Of a DNA stretch of 44,018 bases, positions 34,284 to 43,086 are shown piece by piece. A program made the position numbers and the translations under genes. Source of the stretch: an uncultured Bacteroidales bacterium (GTDB lineage: Bacteria > Bacteroidota > Bacteroidia > Bacteroidales > Muribaculaceae); contig CACZHT010000023.1 of NCBI GenBank assembly GCA_902781045.1, positions 1 through 44,018 of the forward strand. Direction: 5' to 3'. How positions within the stretch are numbered: the first letter of the stretch is position 1; the number at the start of each line of letters is the position of its first letter. The notes beneath the pieces were generated by a model. That model made no database searches. It was not told the DNA's origin and worked only from the letters and a program-made list of their open reading frames with translations.

Positions 34284-34895
34284 ATGAGCACTCAAGAACA
34301 TATCCTGAGCGAGGCAGGCAAGCTGCTGTCTCGCATCGGCCCCCAGTCGATGACCATGGACTTGGTGGCGCGCACGTGCGGCATCAGCAAGCGCACGCTC
34401 TATGAGACCTTTCCCGACAAGCGGACGCTAATCAAAGAGTGCATTGATGACCACCACCAGCGCCAGAACGCCGAGGTGCGGGCCATCTTTGAGTCCTCGC
34501 CCAACTGCTATGACGCCCTGTTTCAGGTGTATCGTCGCGTGCGCGAGTATTTGCGCGAGTCATCAATGAACTACATCGACGAGATTCGCCGCCTCTATCC
34601 CGAGATTTTCGCCCACCAGCAAGAGCAGGAGAAGCAATTTGTGCTGGGTCTGAGCCGCGTGCTGAAGAAAGCCCAGGACGAGGGTCATGTGGTCAAGGGC
34701 ATCAACACCGACATCGCCGCATTCCTGTTCCTGTCATCCATCCGCAACGTTCACAGCAGCGACCGTCTGCAGGACTTCGGCTTCGACCGCGTCGATGTGT
34801 TTGACGGTGCGTTTGTCAACTTCCTGCGCGGCATAGCCACTCCCGAGGGCATCGAGTACATCGAGAGTCTGCTGCACGACCGCCAGAAACAATAA
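34284..34895 (+). CDS. TetR/AcrR family transcriptional regulator of the efflux operon
   Basis: 203 residues from the ATG at 34284. An upstream in-frame start at 34200 lies before the promoter and is rejected. The N-terminal HTH is clear: MTMDLVARTCGISKRTLYETFPDKRTLIKECI (about residues 23-54). The C-terminal ligand-binding part is all-helical and variable. It is the first gene of a unit with TolC, HlyD-type and RND genes on the same strand, and a 30-bp palindrome overlaps its promoter. It therefore probably represses itself and the pump, released by a pump substrate. The ligand is unknown. Confidence 0.92.
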   Translation: MSTQEHILSEAGKLLSRIGPQSMTMDLVARTCGISKRTLYETFPDKRTLIKECIDDHHQRQNAEVRAIFESSPNCYDALFQVYRRVREYLRESSMNYIDEIRRLYPEIFAHQQEQEKQFVLGLSRVLKKAQDEGHVVKGINTDIAAFLFLSSIRNVHSSDRLQDFGFDRVDVFDGAFVNFLRGIATPEGIEYIESLLHDRQKQ

Positions 34896-34921
34896 CTCCG
34901 AACATTAACAACAACCCGAAT

Positions 34922-36337
34922 ATGAAACTCAAGACAATCATTCTGTCCATGATGCTGTCTGGCACCAGCCTGCTGGCCGGAGCGCAGAACGTGCTGCCCC
35001 TGTCGCTGGACCAGTGCATCCGCATCGCCCTGAACGAGAACCCCACGGTCAAGGTCGACTCGATGGAAATCGAGCGTGTCGACTATGCCAAGAAAGAAGT
35101 GTTGGGCCGACTGCTGCCCGAAGTGAACTTTAGCGCGCAGTACACCCGCAACTTGGCTCTACAGACCATCTATATCGACGCCGGTGCATTCGGCGGCGGT
35201 GGCAGTACGACTCCGACCGATGACACAGGCGATGACATCACTGGCAGTGCCGCCGGCCAAGCTTCGAAAAAAGCCAGCGGGGGTCAGGGCATGAAGATGG
35301 GCCGTGACAACAGCCATCAGGCCGGCTTCTCGGCCACCGTGCCCCTGATTGTGCCCAGCCTGTGGAAGACCATCAAGTTGAACAACAACCAGATATTGCA
35401 GACACTGGAGGCCGCGCGAGCCAACAAAATCGCTCTGGTCAACCAGGTGAAGAACGCCTACTACACCCTGCTGCTGGCTCAGCACACCAAGGGCGTGATT
35501 GAGGCCAGCCATGCCACAGCTCAGCAACACGCCACCATCTACCAGAAGCAGTATGAGCTGGGCACCGCCAGCGAGTATGACGTGCTTCGCGCCAACGTGG
35601 CCGTGACCAACCTTGAGCCATCGATTCTTGAGGCCGAGAACTCAATCAAGCAGCTCAAGCTGCAACTGCAGCTGCTCATGGGCATGGACGTGCGCCAAGA
35701 CTTCACCCCGACCGAGACGCTGGACCAGTACAAGAGCCAGATGTATGGCCGGTATCTGTCGACCGACACCTCGCTGGTGAAGAACACCAACCTCAAGTCC
35801 CTGGATTTGCAGACCGACTACTTGAACAAGGTGGTGGAGGTGCAGAAAGCAGCCTGGTACCCCACCCTGACCGGCAGTGCCAACTACATGTGGAGCGCCA
35901 TGTCGAACGGTTCGCCGTTCAAGGACTTGAAGTTCAACCCGATGTCGAGCGTTGGGCTTACGCTGACATTTCCCATCTTCACCGGGCTGCAGCGCGTGAA
36001 CAAGATCAAGCAGGCCGAGATTCAGGCGCGCGAGATGAAGTGGCAGCGCGAGAATCTGGAACGCTCGCTGCACATGCAGGTGCAGAGCCAGATGGACAAC
36101 ATCAACAAGAGCATCAAGCAGATTGAGAGCAACGAGGGCGGTGTGCGCCAGGCCGAGAAAGCCAACGACATCATGCAGAAGAGCTTCCAGATAGGTGCCG
36201 CGTCGTTCATCCAGCTGCGCGACACCGACGATGCCCTGATGACCGCGCGCCTGAGCTACTACCAGTCCATCTACGACTACCTCGTGGCCGAGAGTGACCT
36301 CGAGAACGTGCTGGGCAACACCCCCTATGTCAACTAA
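34922..36337 (+). CDS. TolC family outer-membrane efflux protein
   Basis: 471 residues with a signal peptide (about 1-22, ending GAQ). It carries the two OEP repeats: the first begins LSLDQCIRIALNENPTV, and the second contains the PTLTGSANYMWSAM and QLRDTDDALMTARLSYYQSIYDYLVAESDLENVLG segments. It forms the trimeric outer-membrane and periplasmic tunnel of the tripartite pump. A Gly/Asp/Thr-rich insert at about residues 90-120 is not part of the core fold. It follows the regulator by 26 bp. Confidence 0.93.
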   Translation: MKLKTIILSMMLSGTSLLAGAQNVLPLSLDQCIRIALNENPTVKVDSMEIERVDYAKKEVLGRLLPEVNFSAQYTRNLALQTIYIDAGAFGGGGSTTPTDDTGDDITGSAAGQASKKASGGQGMKMGRDNSHQAGFSATVPLIVPSLWKTIKLNNNQILQTLEAARANKIALVNQVKNAYYTLLLAQHTKGVIEASHATAQQHATIYQKQYELGTASEYDVLRANVAVTNLEPSILEAENSIKQLKLQLQLLMGMDVRQDFTPTETLDQYKSQMYGRYLSTDTSLVKNTNLKSLDLQTDYLNKVVEVQKAAWYPTLTGSANYMWSAMSNGSPFKDLKFNPMSSVGLTLTFPIFTGLQRVNKIKQAEIQAREMKWQRENLERSLHMQVQSQMDNINKSIKQIESNEGGVRQAEKANDIMQKSFQIGAASFIQLRDTDDALMTARLSYYQSIYDYLVAESDLENVLGNTPYVN

Positions 36338-36459
36338 TTCATAATTCACAATTCATAATTAATTTATAATCTATAATTCGTGGTTTATGGTTTATGATTA
36401 GGAATCCATGATAAAGAATGTGATGTACAACAAAATAGAATAAAAATAAAACCCAGATA
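36338..36459. repeat. ATAATTCA-type intergenic repeat between TolC and adaptor genes
   Basis: The gap starts with several 7-8 bp units of the type TCATAATT / CACAATT / CTATAATT (about 36339-36380), then two copies of GGTTTATG. No promoter or terminator is clear, so the operon probably continues through it. Confidence 0.6.
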
Positions 36460-37506
36460 ATGAAGACTAAAGGACTATTGATTGTGGCCATGTGCCTGAT
36501 GGTGCTGAGCGCTTGCACCAAGAAGGATGACAAGGCCGGGCAGAAAGAAGAGCTGCCCATGGTGAAAGTAGAGACAGTGTATGACGAGGATGTGGCGCAG
36601 GTGAGCGAATACACCGCCACGGTCGAGGCATTCAAGACCAACAACATCTCGTCGAACAACGGTGCGCGCATCAAGCGCCTGCTCGTGGACGTGGGCAGCC
36701 ATGTACGTGCCGGACAAGCCGTGGTGGTACTCGACGATGTGAACATTGCCACGCAACAGGCCGCCATCGACCAGCAGCGCATCCAGCTGGCCAACCAGAA
36801 ACGCGACCTGGAGCGCATGAAGGAACTGGTGAAGATAGGCGGCGGCACGCAACAGAGCGTTGACCAGATGCAGGCAGCCTACGACGCCCAGGCCCGCGCC
36901 ATCGAGTCGATTCAGCGCCAACTGCGCACGACGCAGGAGAACACCGTACTGACTTCGCCGATGAGCGGTGTGGTGACGCAGAAGAACTTTGACGCCGGCG
37001 ACCTGCCCAGTGGTCCCATCCTGGTCATCGAGCAGCAGCAGCCGCTCAAGGTAGTGGTCAACGTCAACGAGAGCGACTTCCCCAAGGTGAAGGTGGGCAT
37101 GGGCGTGGACGTGCGTCTTGACACCTACGGCGACGAGGTGTTCCCCGGCCGCGTGCACATCATCCACCCGACGATTGACCCGAACACCCGCACGTTCCAG
37201 GTCGAGGTGACGATTGCCAACGGCAGCAACCGTGTGCGCACCGGCATGTTTGCCCGGGTGAACTTCAACTTCGGCACCAGGCACAATGTAGTCGTTACCG
37301 ACCGCGCCATCCAGAAGCAGACCGGCTCGGGCGTGCGTTATGTCTACGTCTACCACAACGGCACTGTCGAATTCCGCGAGGTGACGCTGGGACGCCGCAT
37401 GGAGAACCGTTATGAGATTGTGAGCGGGCTCACGCCCGGCACCCAGGTGGTGACCGAGGGCCAGAGCCGCCTGACCAATGGTGCCAAGGTCGAAATCACG
37501 AAGTAG
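36460..37506 (+). CDS. RND efflux periplasmic adaptor (HlyD/AcrA family) lipoprotein
   Basis: 348 residues. The signal sequence ends in a lipobox LSAC with Cys19, so it is anchored in the inner membrane. The order is membrane-proximal strand, lipoyl half (NNGARIKRLLVDVGSHVRAGQAVVVLDD), a short alpha-hairpin coiled coil (about 105-150), the second lipoyl half (VLTSPMSGVVTQKNFDAGDL), a beta-barrel domain with VDVRLDTYGDEVFPGRVHIIHPTIDPNTRTFQVEV, and the membrane-proximal C-terminus. It connects the RND pump to the TolC protein encoded on either side. Confidence 0.95.
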   Translation: MKTKGLLIVAMCLMVLSACTKKDDKAGQKEELPMVKVETVYDEDVAQVSEYTATVEAFKTNNISSNNGARIKRLLVDVGSHVRAGQAVVVLDDVNIATQQAAIDQQRIQLANQKRDLERMKELVKIGGGTQQSVDQMQAAYDAQARAIESIQRQLRTTQENTVLTSPMSGVVTQKNFDAGDLPSGPILVIEQQQPLKVVVNVNESDFPKVKVGMGVDVRLDTYGDEVFPGRVHIIHPTIDPNTRTFQVEVTIANGSNRVRTGMFARVNFNFGTRHNVVVTDRAIQKQTGSGVRYVYVYHNGTVEFREVTLGRRMENRYEIVSGLTPGTQVVTEGQSRLTNGAKVEITK

Positions 37507-37661
37507 TTCTTAGTTGTTAGTTTTTAGTTGTTAGTTTTTAGTTGTTAGTCTCGAGCAATCGAGCATTCGAACAATCGAACAATCGAGCAATCGAGCAATC
37601 GAACTATCGAGCTAAAGTCTAAAGTCTAAAAACTAACGTCAAAAGTCTAAATTGAGAAAGT
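37507..37661. repeat. Three different short-period repeat tracts between adaptor and RND pump genes
   Basis: First TTAGTTGTTAGTTTTT units of 16 bp (37505-37548), then about eight 8-bp units of the form CGAGCAAT/CGAACAAT (37551-37613), then AAGTCTAA-type units (37614-37651). The whole 155-bp gap is made of them. No promoter is recognised. Confidence 0.75.
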
Positions 37662-40600
37662 ATGAGTCTATATAGTAGTTCAGTGAAGCGACCGGTGACA
37701 ACCATCCTGATTTTTGTCGCCGTGTCAATCATCGGTCTGTTCTCACTGCAGAAGTTGCCCATCGACCTATACCCCGATGTGGACACCAACACCATCATGG
37801 TGATGACGACCTATCAGGGAGCCAGTGCGCAAGACATTGAGCAGAACCTGACTCGCCCGCTTGAGAACACGCTCAACTCGGTCGAGCACCTGAAGCACAT
37901 CACCAGCAACTCTCGCGAGAACGTGTCAATCATCACGCTGGAGTTTGAGTATGGTTACGACATCGACGCACTGACCAACGACGTGCGCGACAAGCTAGAC
38001 ATGATTTCGAGTTATCTGCCCGATGACTCGAATACGCCTGTCATCTTCAAGTTCTCGAGCGACATGATTCCCATCGCACTGCTCTCGGTGCAAGCCGGCG
38101 AGAGCATGCCGGGTCTATACAAGATTCTGGACGAGAACGTGTCCAACCCGCTGGCCCGCGTCGACGGGGTGGGTTCGGTGTCAATAGCCGGTGCTCCCAA
38201 GCGAGAGATTCACGTTTACCTCGACCCCATCCGCATGGAGGCCTATCACATCAGTGTCGAGAGCGTGGCCACGCTCATCGGTGCCGAGAACCGCAATATC
38301 CCCGGCGGTACGTTCGACATAGGCAGCGACACCTATTCGCTGCGTGTTCAGGGCGAGTTCAAGGACCCGGAGGAGATGAAGAACATCGTGGTGGGCGCCA
38401 GAAATGGCGGCGTGGTGCACCTGAGCGACATTGCCACCATCGACGACTCGCTCGAGGAGCGCGCCCAGGAGTCGTTCAACAACGGCGTGAAGGGTGCCAT
38501 GGTCATCATCCAGAAGCAGAGCGGCGCCAACAGTGTCGAGATTTCGAATCAGGTGGCCAAGATTCTGCCCTCCATCCAGAAGAACCTGCCCAGCGATGTC
38601 AAGCTTGACTACATCGTCGACACGAGTGAGAACATCCGCAACACGATTGCTTCGCTGGTCGAGACAGTGCTCTACGCATTGCTCTTTGTGGTGCTTGTCG
38701 TGTTCTTCTTCCTGGGTCGCTGGCGCGCCACGGTCATCATCGTGCTGACCATCCCCATCTCGTTGATTGCCTCGTTCATCTATCTGTATGCCACGGGCAA
38801 CTCGTTGAACATCGTGTCGCTGTCGTCACTGTCCATCTCAATCGGTATGGTGGTGGACGATGCCATCGTGGTGCTTGAGAACATCACTACCCACATCGAG
38901 CGCGGCTCCGACCCCAAACAAGCCGCTGTGCATGGCACCAACGAGGTGGCTATCTCTGTCATCGCTTCGACATTGACACTGATTGCCGTGTTCTTCCCGC
39001 TGACGCTGGTCACCGGCATGACCGGTGTGCTGTTCCGCCAGCTGGGATGGATGGTGTGCATCATGATGATTATCTCGACCACGGCGGCACTGTCGCTGAC
39101 CCCGATGCTGTGCTCGCGCATGCTCAAGCAGCACCGTCAGGACAGCCCGCTGTTCCACAAGATTTATGGTCCTATCGAGCACTTCCTCGACAAGTTGGAT
39201 GACTGGTTCAAGCGCGTGCTGAGCGTTTGCGTGACCCACCGCTGGATCACCACCGCCGCGGCACTGGGCATCTTTGTTGGCTCAATGTTCCTGGCCGGGT
39301 TTATCGGCAGTGAGTTCTTCCCCACGATGGACAACAGCCGCTTGGGCGTAACCCTTGAGCTGCCCATCGGCAGCCGCGTGGAGCTGGCCAAGGAGGTGAC
39401 CGCACGCCTGTACAAGGAGTGGACCGAGAAATATCCAGAAATCAAGGTGTTCAACTACACCGTTGGCCAGGCTTCGAGCGACAACACGTTTGCGTCGATG
39501 CAGAACAACGGCTCGCACATCATCTCAATGAACATCCGTCTGGTCAACCCCAGCGAGCGCAAGCGCGGCATCGTGGAGATTGCGGGTCTGATGCGTGAAG
39601 ACCTCAAGCACTACCCCGAGTTTAAGAAAGCCCTGGTGAACGTGGGCGGCAACCGTGGTGGCGGCATGAGTGGCCAGAGCACGCTGAACTATGAAATCTA
39701 TGGCTACGACTTCGAGAAGACCGACACCGTCGCCCAGCGCCTGAAGCGACTGCTGGAGGGCATCAAGGGCGCGGCCGACATCAACATCAGCCGCTCGGAC
39801 TATCAGCCGGAATATCAGGTGGACTTTGACCGCGAGAAACTGGCCATCTATGGCTTGAACCTGAGCTCGGCAGCCAACGCCCTGCGCAACCGCATCAACG
39901 GCACCACGGCGAGCTACTTCCGCGAGGACGGTGACGAGTATGACATCAAGGTGATGTATGACAAGGGGCACCGCCAGTCGCTGACCGACATCGAGAACAT
40001 CCTGCTCTATAATGCGCAGGGTCAGGGCATCCGTCTGAAAGAGGTGGGTACGGTGGTCGAGCGGTTCAACCCGCCCACCATCGAGCGCAAGGACCGCGAG
40101 CGCATCATCACGGTGTCGACCGTTGTTCAAGACCGCCCGATGAGCGAAATCATCGAGGAGGCCCAGCCGCTGATTGACAAGATGGACATGTCGCAGGGCG
40201 TGACCATCCAGTTGAGCGGTAGCTATGAGGACCAGCAGGACTCGTTCCGCGACCTGAGCATGCTGGCTGTGCTCATCATCATCCTGGTCTACATCGTCAT
40301 GGCATCGCAGTTTGAGTCGTTCACCTATCCCGGCATCATCATGACCTCGATCATGTTTGCGTTCTCGGGCATCGTGCTGATACTGTTGCTGACGGGCACC
40401 AACCTTAACGTGATGTCGATGATCGGTGCCATCATGCTGATTGGTATTGTGGTGAAGAACGGTATCGTGCTCATCGACTACATCACGCTCAACCGTGAGC
40501 GTGGCATGAGTGTGCGCCGCGCCGTGCTCGATGCCGGACATTCGCGCATGCGCCCGGTGTTGATGACCTCTTTGACCACCATCCTGGGCATGGTGCCTAT

Positions 40601-40790
40601 GGCCATCGGCGGTGGCGAGGGTAGCGAGATGTGGCGCCCGATGGGTGTCGCCGTTATCGGCGGTCTGACCTTCTCGACCATCCTGACGCTGCTGTTCGTG
40701 CCCACGATGTACACCATCTTTGCCTTCAACGGCATCAAGCGCACACGCAAGAAGCATCACCAGAAGCTGGAGGCCCAGAAAAAAGCATAA
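37662..40790 (+). CDS. RND family multidrug efflux permease (AcrB/HAE1 type)
   Basis: 1042 residues, full length. Twelve transmembrane helices in two halves with two large periplasmic loops. The N-terminus (SSVKRPVTTILIFVAVSIIG) and the proton-relay TM4 motif GMVVDDAIVVLENI with two adjacent Asp are typical, and NGIVLIDYI in the second half is the TM10 counterpart. It exports drugs, detergents or bile-type compounds by proton antiport through the adaptor and TolC encoded upstream. The PG0541-family gene follows. Confidence 0.96.
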   Translation: MSLYSSSVKRPVTTILIFVAVSIIGLFSLQKLPIDLYPDVDTNTIMVMTTYQGASAQDIEQNLTRPLENTLNSVEHLKHITSNSRENVSIITLEFEYGYDIDALTNDVRDKLDMISSYLPDDSNTPVIFKFSSDMIPIALLSVQAGESMPGLYKILDENVSNPLARVDGVGSVSIAGAPKREIHVYLDPIRMEAYHISVESVATLIGAENRNIPGGTFDIGSDTYSLRVQGEFKDPEEMKNIVVGARNGGVVHLSDIATIDDSLEERAQESFNNGVKGAMVIIQKQSGANSVEISNQVAKILPSIQKNLPSDVKLDYIVDTSENIRNTIASLVETVLYALLFVVLVVFFFLGRWRATVIIVLTIPISLIASFIYLYATGNSLNIVSLSSLSISIGMVVDDAIVVLENITTHIERGSDPKQAAVHGTNEVAISVIASTLTLIAVFFPLTLVTGMTGVLFRQLGWMVCIMMIISTTAALSLTPMLCSRMLKQHRQDSPLFHKIYGPIEHFLDKLDDWFKRVLSVCVTHRWITTAAALGIFVGSMFLAGFIGSEFFPTMDNSRLGVTLELPIGSRVELAKEVTARLYKEWTEKYPEIKVFNYTVGQASSDNTFASMQNNGSHIISMNIRLVNPSERKRGIVEIAGLMREDLKHYPEFKKALVNVGGNRGGGMSGQSTLNYEIYGYDFEKTDTVAQRLKRLLEGIKGAADINISRSDYQPEYQVDFDREKLAIYGLNLSSAANALRNRINGTTASYFREDGDEYDIKVMYDKGHRQSLTDIENILLYNAQGQGIRLKEVGTVVERFNPPTIERKDRERIITVSTVVQDRPMSEIIEEAQPLIDKMDMSQGVTIQLSGSYEDQQDSFRDLSMLAVLIIILVYIVMASQFESFTYPGIIMTSIMFAFSGIVLILLLTGTNLNVMSMIGAIMLIGIVVKNGIVLIDYITLNRERGMSVRRAVLDAGHSRMRPVLMTSLTTILGMVPMAIGGGEGSEMWRPMGVAVIGGLTFSTILTLLFVPTMYTIFAFNGIKRTRKKHHQKLEAQKKA

Positions 40791-40796
40791 TTCACT

Positions 40797-40851
40797 CATC
40801 CATTCGAGTGGTCGAACATTCGAACATTCGACCACTCGAGCATTCGACCAA
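40797..40851. repeat. 8-bp CATTCGAA-type repeats forming a 12-bp hairpin
   Basis: Six units of about 8 bp (CATTCGAG, TGGTCGAA, CATTCGAA, CATTCGAC, ...). The tract also contains a perfect inverted repeat of 12-bp arms, 40805-40816 with 40827-40838, loop 10 nt. It resembles the CGAGCAAT tract in the previous gap. Confidence 0.7.
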
Positions 40852-40864
40852 AAAAGACAGAAAG

Positions 40865-41158
40865 ATGAAAGCAATATTTATAGCATTTGACCAAGCATAC
40901 TATGAGCAGCTGGTCGAGGAGCTGCCGCAACTAGGATGCCGTGGCTTCACAGCCTGGCAGGAGGTGCAGGGTCGTGGCAGCAAGACCGGCGACCCACACT
41001 ACGGAACCCATGCGTGGCCCTCGCTGGCCGCGTCGATGATGGTGATGACCGAGGACGACCACGTGGACCGCGTGCTCGACCGACTGCACCAGCTCGACAT
41101 TGAGCGCCCCAAGCTGGGCATGCGTGCCTGGGTGTTGCCCATCGAGCGCAGCATCTGA
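40865..41158 (+). CDS. PG0541 family transporter-associated protein
   Basis: 97 residues starting MKAIFIAFDQAYYEQL. The frame stays open upstream into the RND gene, but the ATG at 40865 gives the conserved N-terminus. The fold is probably ferredoxin-like, distantly related to PII proteins, with a conserved GDPHYGTHAWPS segment at about 42-53. Members are found after RND pump genes in Bacteroidota, here as last gene of the TetR-led operon. It is presumably a cytoplasmic modulator of the pump, though this is untested. A strong terminator follows. Confidence 0.85.
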   Translation: MKAIFIAFDQAYYEQLVEELPQLGCRGFTAWQEVQGRGSKTGDPHYGTHAWPSLAASMMVMTEDDHVDRVLDRLHQLDIERPKLGMRAWVLPIERSI

Positions 41159-41181
41159 CCCGTCCAGCCACCAGACCATCT

Positions 41182-41216
41182 ACACCGCTGCCCCACGACG
41201 GAGCAGCGGTGTTTTT
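41182..41216 (+). terminator. Intrinsic terminator of the efflux operon
   Basis: Perfect 10-bp stem ACACCGCTGC/GCAGCGGTGT (41182-41191 with 41203-41212), 11-nt loop, followed by TTTTC. Confidence 0.88.
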
Positions 41217-41226
41217 CAACCCGCAA

Positions 41227-41311
41227 CCACACTTTTAAGGACATAAAAGTGTGGTTTGTCGCATTTTTAAGGACATAAAAGTGGGATTTTGCACATTTTT
41301 AAGGACATAAA
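41227..41311. repeat. Three phased operator-like repeats before the AAA ATPase gene
   Basis: The 15-bp core TTTTAAGGACATAAA occurs at 41233-41247, 41265-41279 and 41297-41311, exactly 32 bp apart (about three helical turns). The first copy lies in a perfect palindrome of 11-bp arms (41227-41237 with 41244-41254); the others are less symmetric. The last copy abuts the -33 box of the downstream promoter. Confidence 0.85.
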
Positions 41312-41343
41312 TTTGTTCACTTTTAAAATAAAGAGTAATTTTG
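41312..41343 (+). promoter_or_regulatory. Promoter of the AAA/DUF4143 ATPase gene
   Basis: TTTG (41312-41315) is followed after 20 bp by TAATTTTG (41336-41343). The ATG is at 41361, leaving a leader of about 10 nt. Confidence 0.8.
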
Positions 41344-41360
41344 CGCAAATCTTTTGAACT

Positions 41361-42647
41361 ATGTATCGCATCGCTATAGAACAACTCAAACATTGGAAGT
41401 TGCGCAAAAACCGCAAACCTCTCATTGTACGCGGAGCAAGGCAGGTCGGCAAGACATGGCTCATGCAAGAGTTTGCTCGCACGGCTTACGACAAATCTAT
41501 CTACATCAACTTTGAGGACGAGGAAGTGCTAAAACACGTGTTTGAAAACGACTTCGACATAAAGCGAATCATCGCATCGATAGAACTACGTTTCCAGGCC
41601 AAAGTTGACGACAACACCTTGCTCATCTTTGACGAGATTCAGTCTGCCCGCCGTGGCATCACCTCACTGAAGTACTTTCAGGAAAAAGCGCCACAGCTGC
41701 ACGTGATGGTGGCCGACTCGATGCTAGGAATTTCAACAACCGAGAGCACCCCTGTCGGCAAGGTAGATTACCTCGATTTGTATCCCATGACCTTCGAGGA
41801 GTACCTGCTTGCTTTGGGCAAAGGAGATGTGGTCAACTCCATCAGGAATCACAACTGGGCTGTCCTTCAAGCTGTGCGCGACCATCTTGTTCAGGACTTG
41901 AAGACCTACTACTATGTGGGCGGCATGCCTGAGGCTGTTTTATCTTTTGTCGAGAGCCGCGACTATCATGAGGTGAGACGCATCCAGAACAACATCCTTG
42001 CCGGATATGACAGTAACTTCGCCAAGCACGCTCCTATTGAGGTTGTTCCTCGCATACGCATGGCTTGGAACTCTCTGCCAAACCACCTGTCACATGAAAA
42101 CAAAAAATTCATCTATAGCACCATCAGGCACGGCAGCCGTGCCAAAGACTTTGAACTTGCCCTGCAATGGCTGATTGACTCGGGACTGGTCATAAAAGTT
42201 AATCGCACAAAAACCGGGCAAATGCCTTTGAATGCCTTTGAAGACACATCGGCATTCAAACTTTTTGCACTTGATGTGGGGCTACTGTCGGCGATGAACA
42301 GAACGCAGGCCGACACACTGCTTCGCGGCAATGAATTATTCACCACCTATAAGGGTGCCCTGACCGAACAGTATGTGGCTCAACACCTGCGCACTTTTTC
42401 TGATCACTTATACTACTGGTCAGCCGAGAACTCAACGGGAGAGATAGACTTCTTGATACAACATCATGACACTGTCTTTCCGATTGAAGTCAAGGCCGAG
42501 GAGAATCTGAAGTCAAGAAGTTTACGCACATTTGTAGCTAAATATCCCCAAATGCATGGCATCAGGTTGTCGATGAGTGACTATCGACATCAAGATTGGA
42601 TGGATAATATGCCACTATATGCCATAGGGCGACATCTATTTGAATGA
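41361..42647 (+). CDS. AAA family ATPase with DUF4143 domain
   Basis: 428 residues. Walker A is GARQVGKT (25-32) and Walker B LLIFDE (87-92); the segment PMTFEEYLLALG and the DUF4143 C-terminal half follow. The end has a PD-(D/E)XK-like pattern, GEIDFLIQ then FPIEVKAEE (about 372-395), as is usual for the family. The first cysteine/serine of the common VTGSLLG segment is altered to VADSMLG. Members are abundant, often multicopy, in Bacteroidales and of unknown function. Three phased repeats precede its promoter. Its stop overlaps the next gene's start (ATGATGA at 42644). Confidence 0.9.
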   Translation: MYRIAIEQLKHWKLRKNRKPLIVRGARQVGKTWLMQEFARTAYDKSIYINFEDEEVLKHVFENDFDIKRIIASIELRFQAKVDDNTLLIFDEIQSARRGITSLKYFQEKAPQLHVMVADSMLGISTTESTPVGKVDYLDLYPMTFEEYLLALGKGDVVNSIRNHNWAVLQAVRDHLVQDLKTYYYVGGMPEAVLSFVESRDYHEVRRIQNNILAGYDSNFAKHAPIEVVPRIRMAWNSLPNHLSHENKKFIYSTIRHGSRAKDFELALQWLIDSGLVIKVNRTKTGQMPLNAFEDTSAFKLFALDVGLLSAMNRTQADTLLRGNELFTTYKGALTEQYVAQHLRTFSDHLYYWSAENSTGEIDFLIQHHDTVFPIEVKAEENLKSRSLRTFVAKYPQMHGIRLSMSDYRHQDWMDNMPLYAIGRHLFE

Positions 42648-43063
42648 TGAAACGACTGATCGACACACTGACTGCCACGGGGTGCTCGCTGGTGGTGGAG
42701 AGCCGCGGCGAGGTGAGCACCTACAATAAAAAAGGGGTGCGCGACCTCGTCTGGCTGCTTGACCATGAGCCCTGGCGACTGCACGGGGCGCATGTAGCCG
42801 ACAAGGTGGTGGGCAAGGCCTCGGCGGCGCTGCTAGTGCAGGGAGGCGTGTGCGAGGTCTATGCGCAAGTGATGAGCCGGCTGGCCACTCCCCTACTCGA
42901 CCAGGCCGGCATCGCCTACGACTATGGCGAACTAGTGGACCGCATCGTCATCCCTCAGGGCGACACACGCTGCCCGCTGGAACAGATTGTGGCTCCGGCG
43001 CTCACTGCCGCCGAAGCCGAGCACCTGCTGCGCGAGCACTTTGAGGCAATGCAAAATTCGTAA
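42644..43063 (+). CDS. DUF1893 domain protein
   Basis: 139 residues, starting with an ATG that overlaps the stop of the ATPase gene. The sequence (CSLVVESRGEVSTYNKKGVRDLVWLL, KVVGKASAALLVQGGVCEVYAQVMS, LEQIVAPALTAAEAEHLLRE) matches DUF1893, which is related in fold to cytidine-deaminase-like proteins. The role is unknown. It lies 23 bp before an ECF transporter S component gene, and I infer that the two are functionally linked rather than linked to the ATPase. Confidence 0.87.
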   Translation: MMKRLIDTLTATGCSLVVESRGEVSTYNKKGVRDLVWLLDHEPWRLHGAHVADKVVGKASAALLVQGGVCEVYAQVMSRLATPLLDQAGIAYDYGELVDRIVIPQGDTRCPLEQIVAPALTAAEAEHLLREHFEAMQNS

Positions 43064-43086
43064 TTCTTAATTCTTAATCAAATAAT

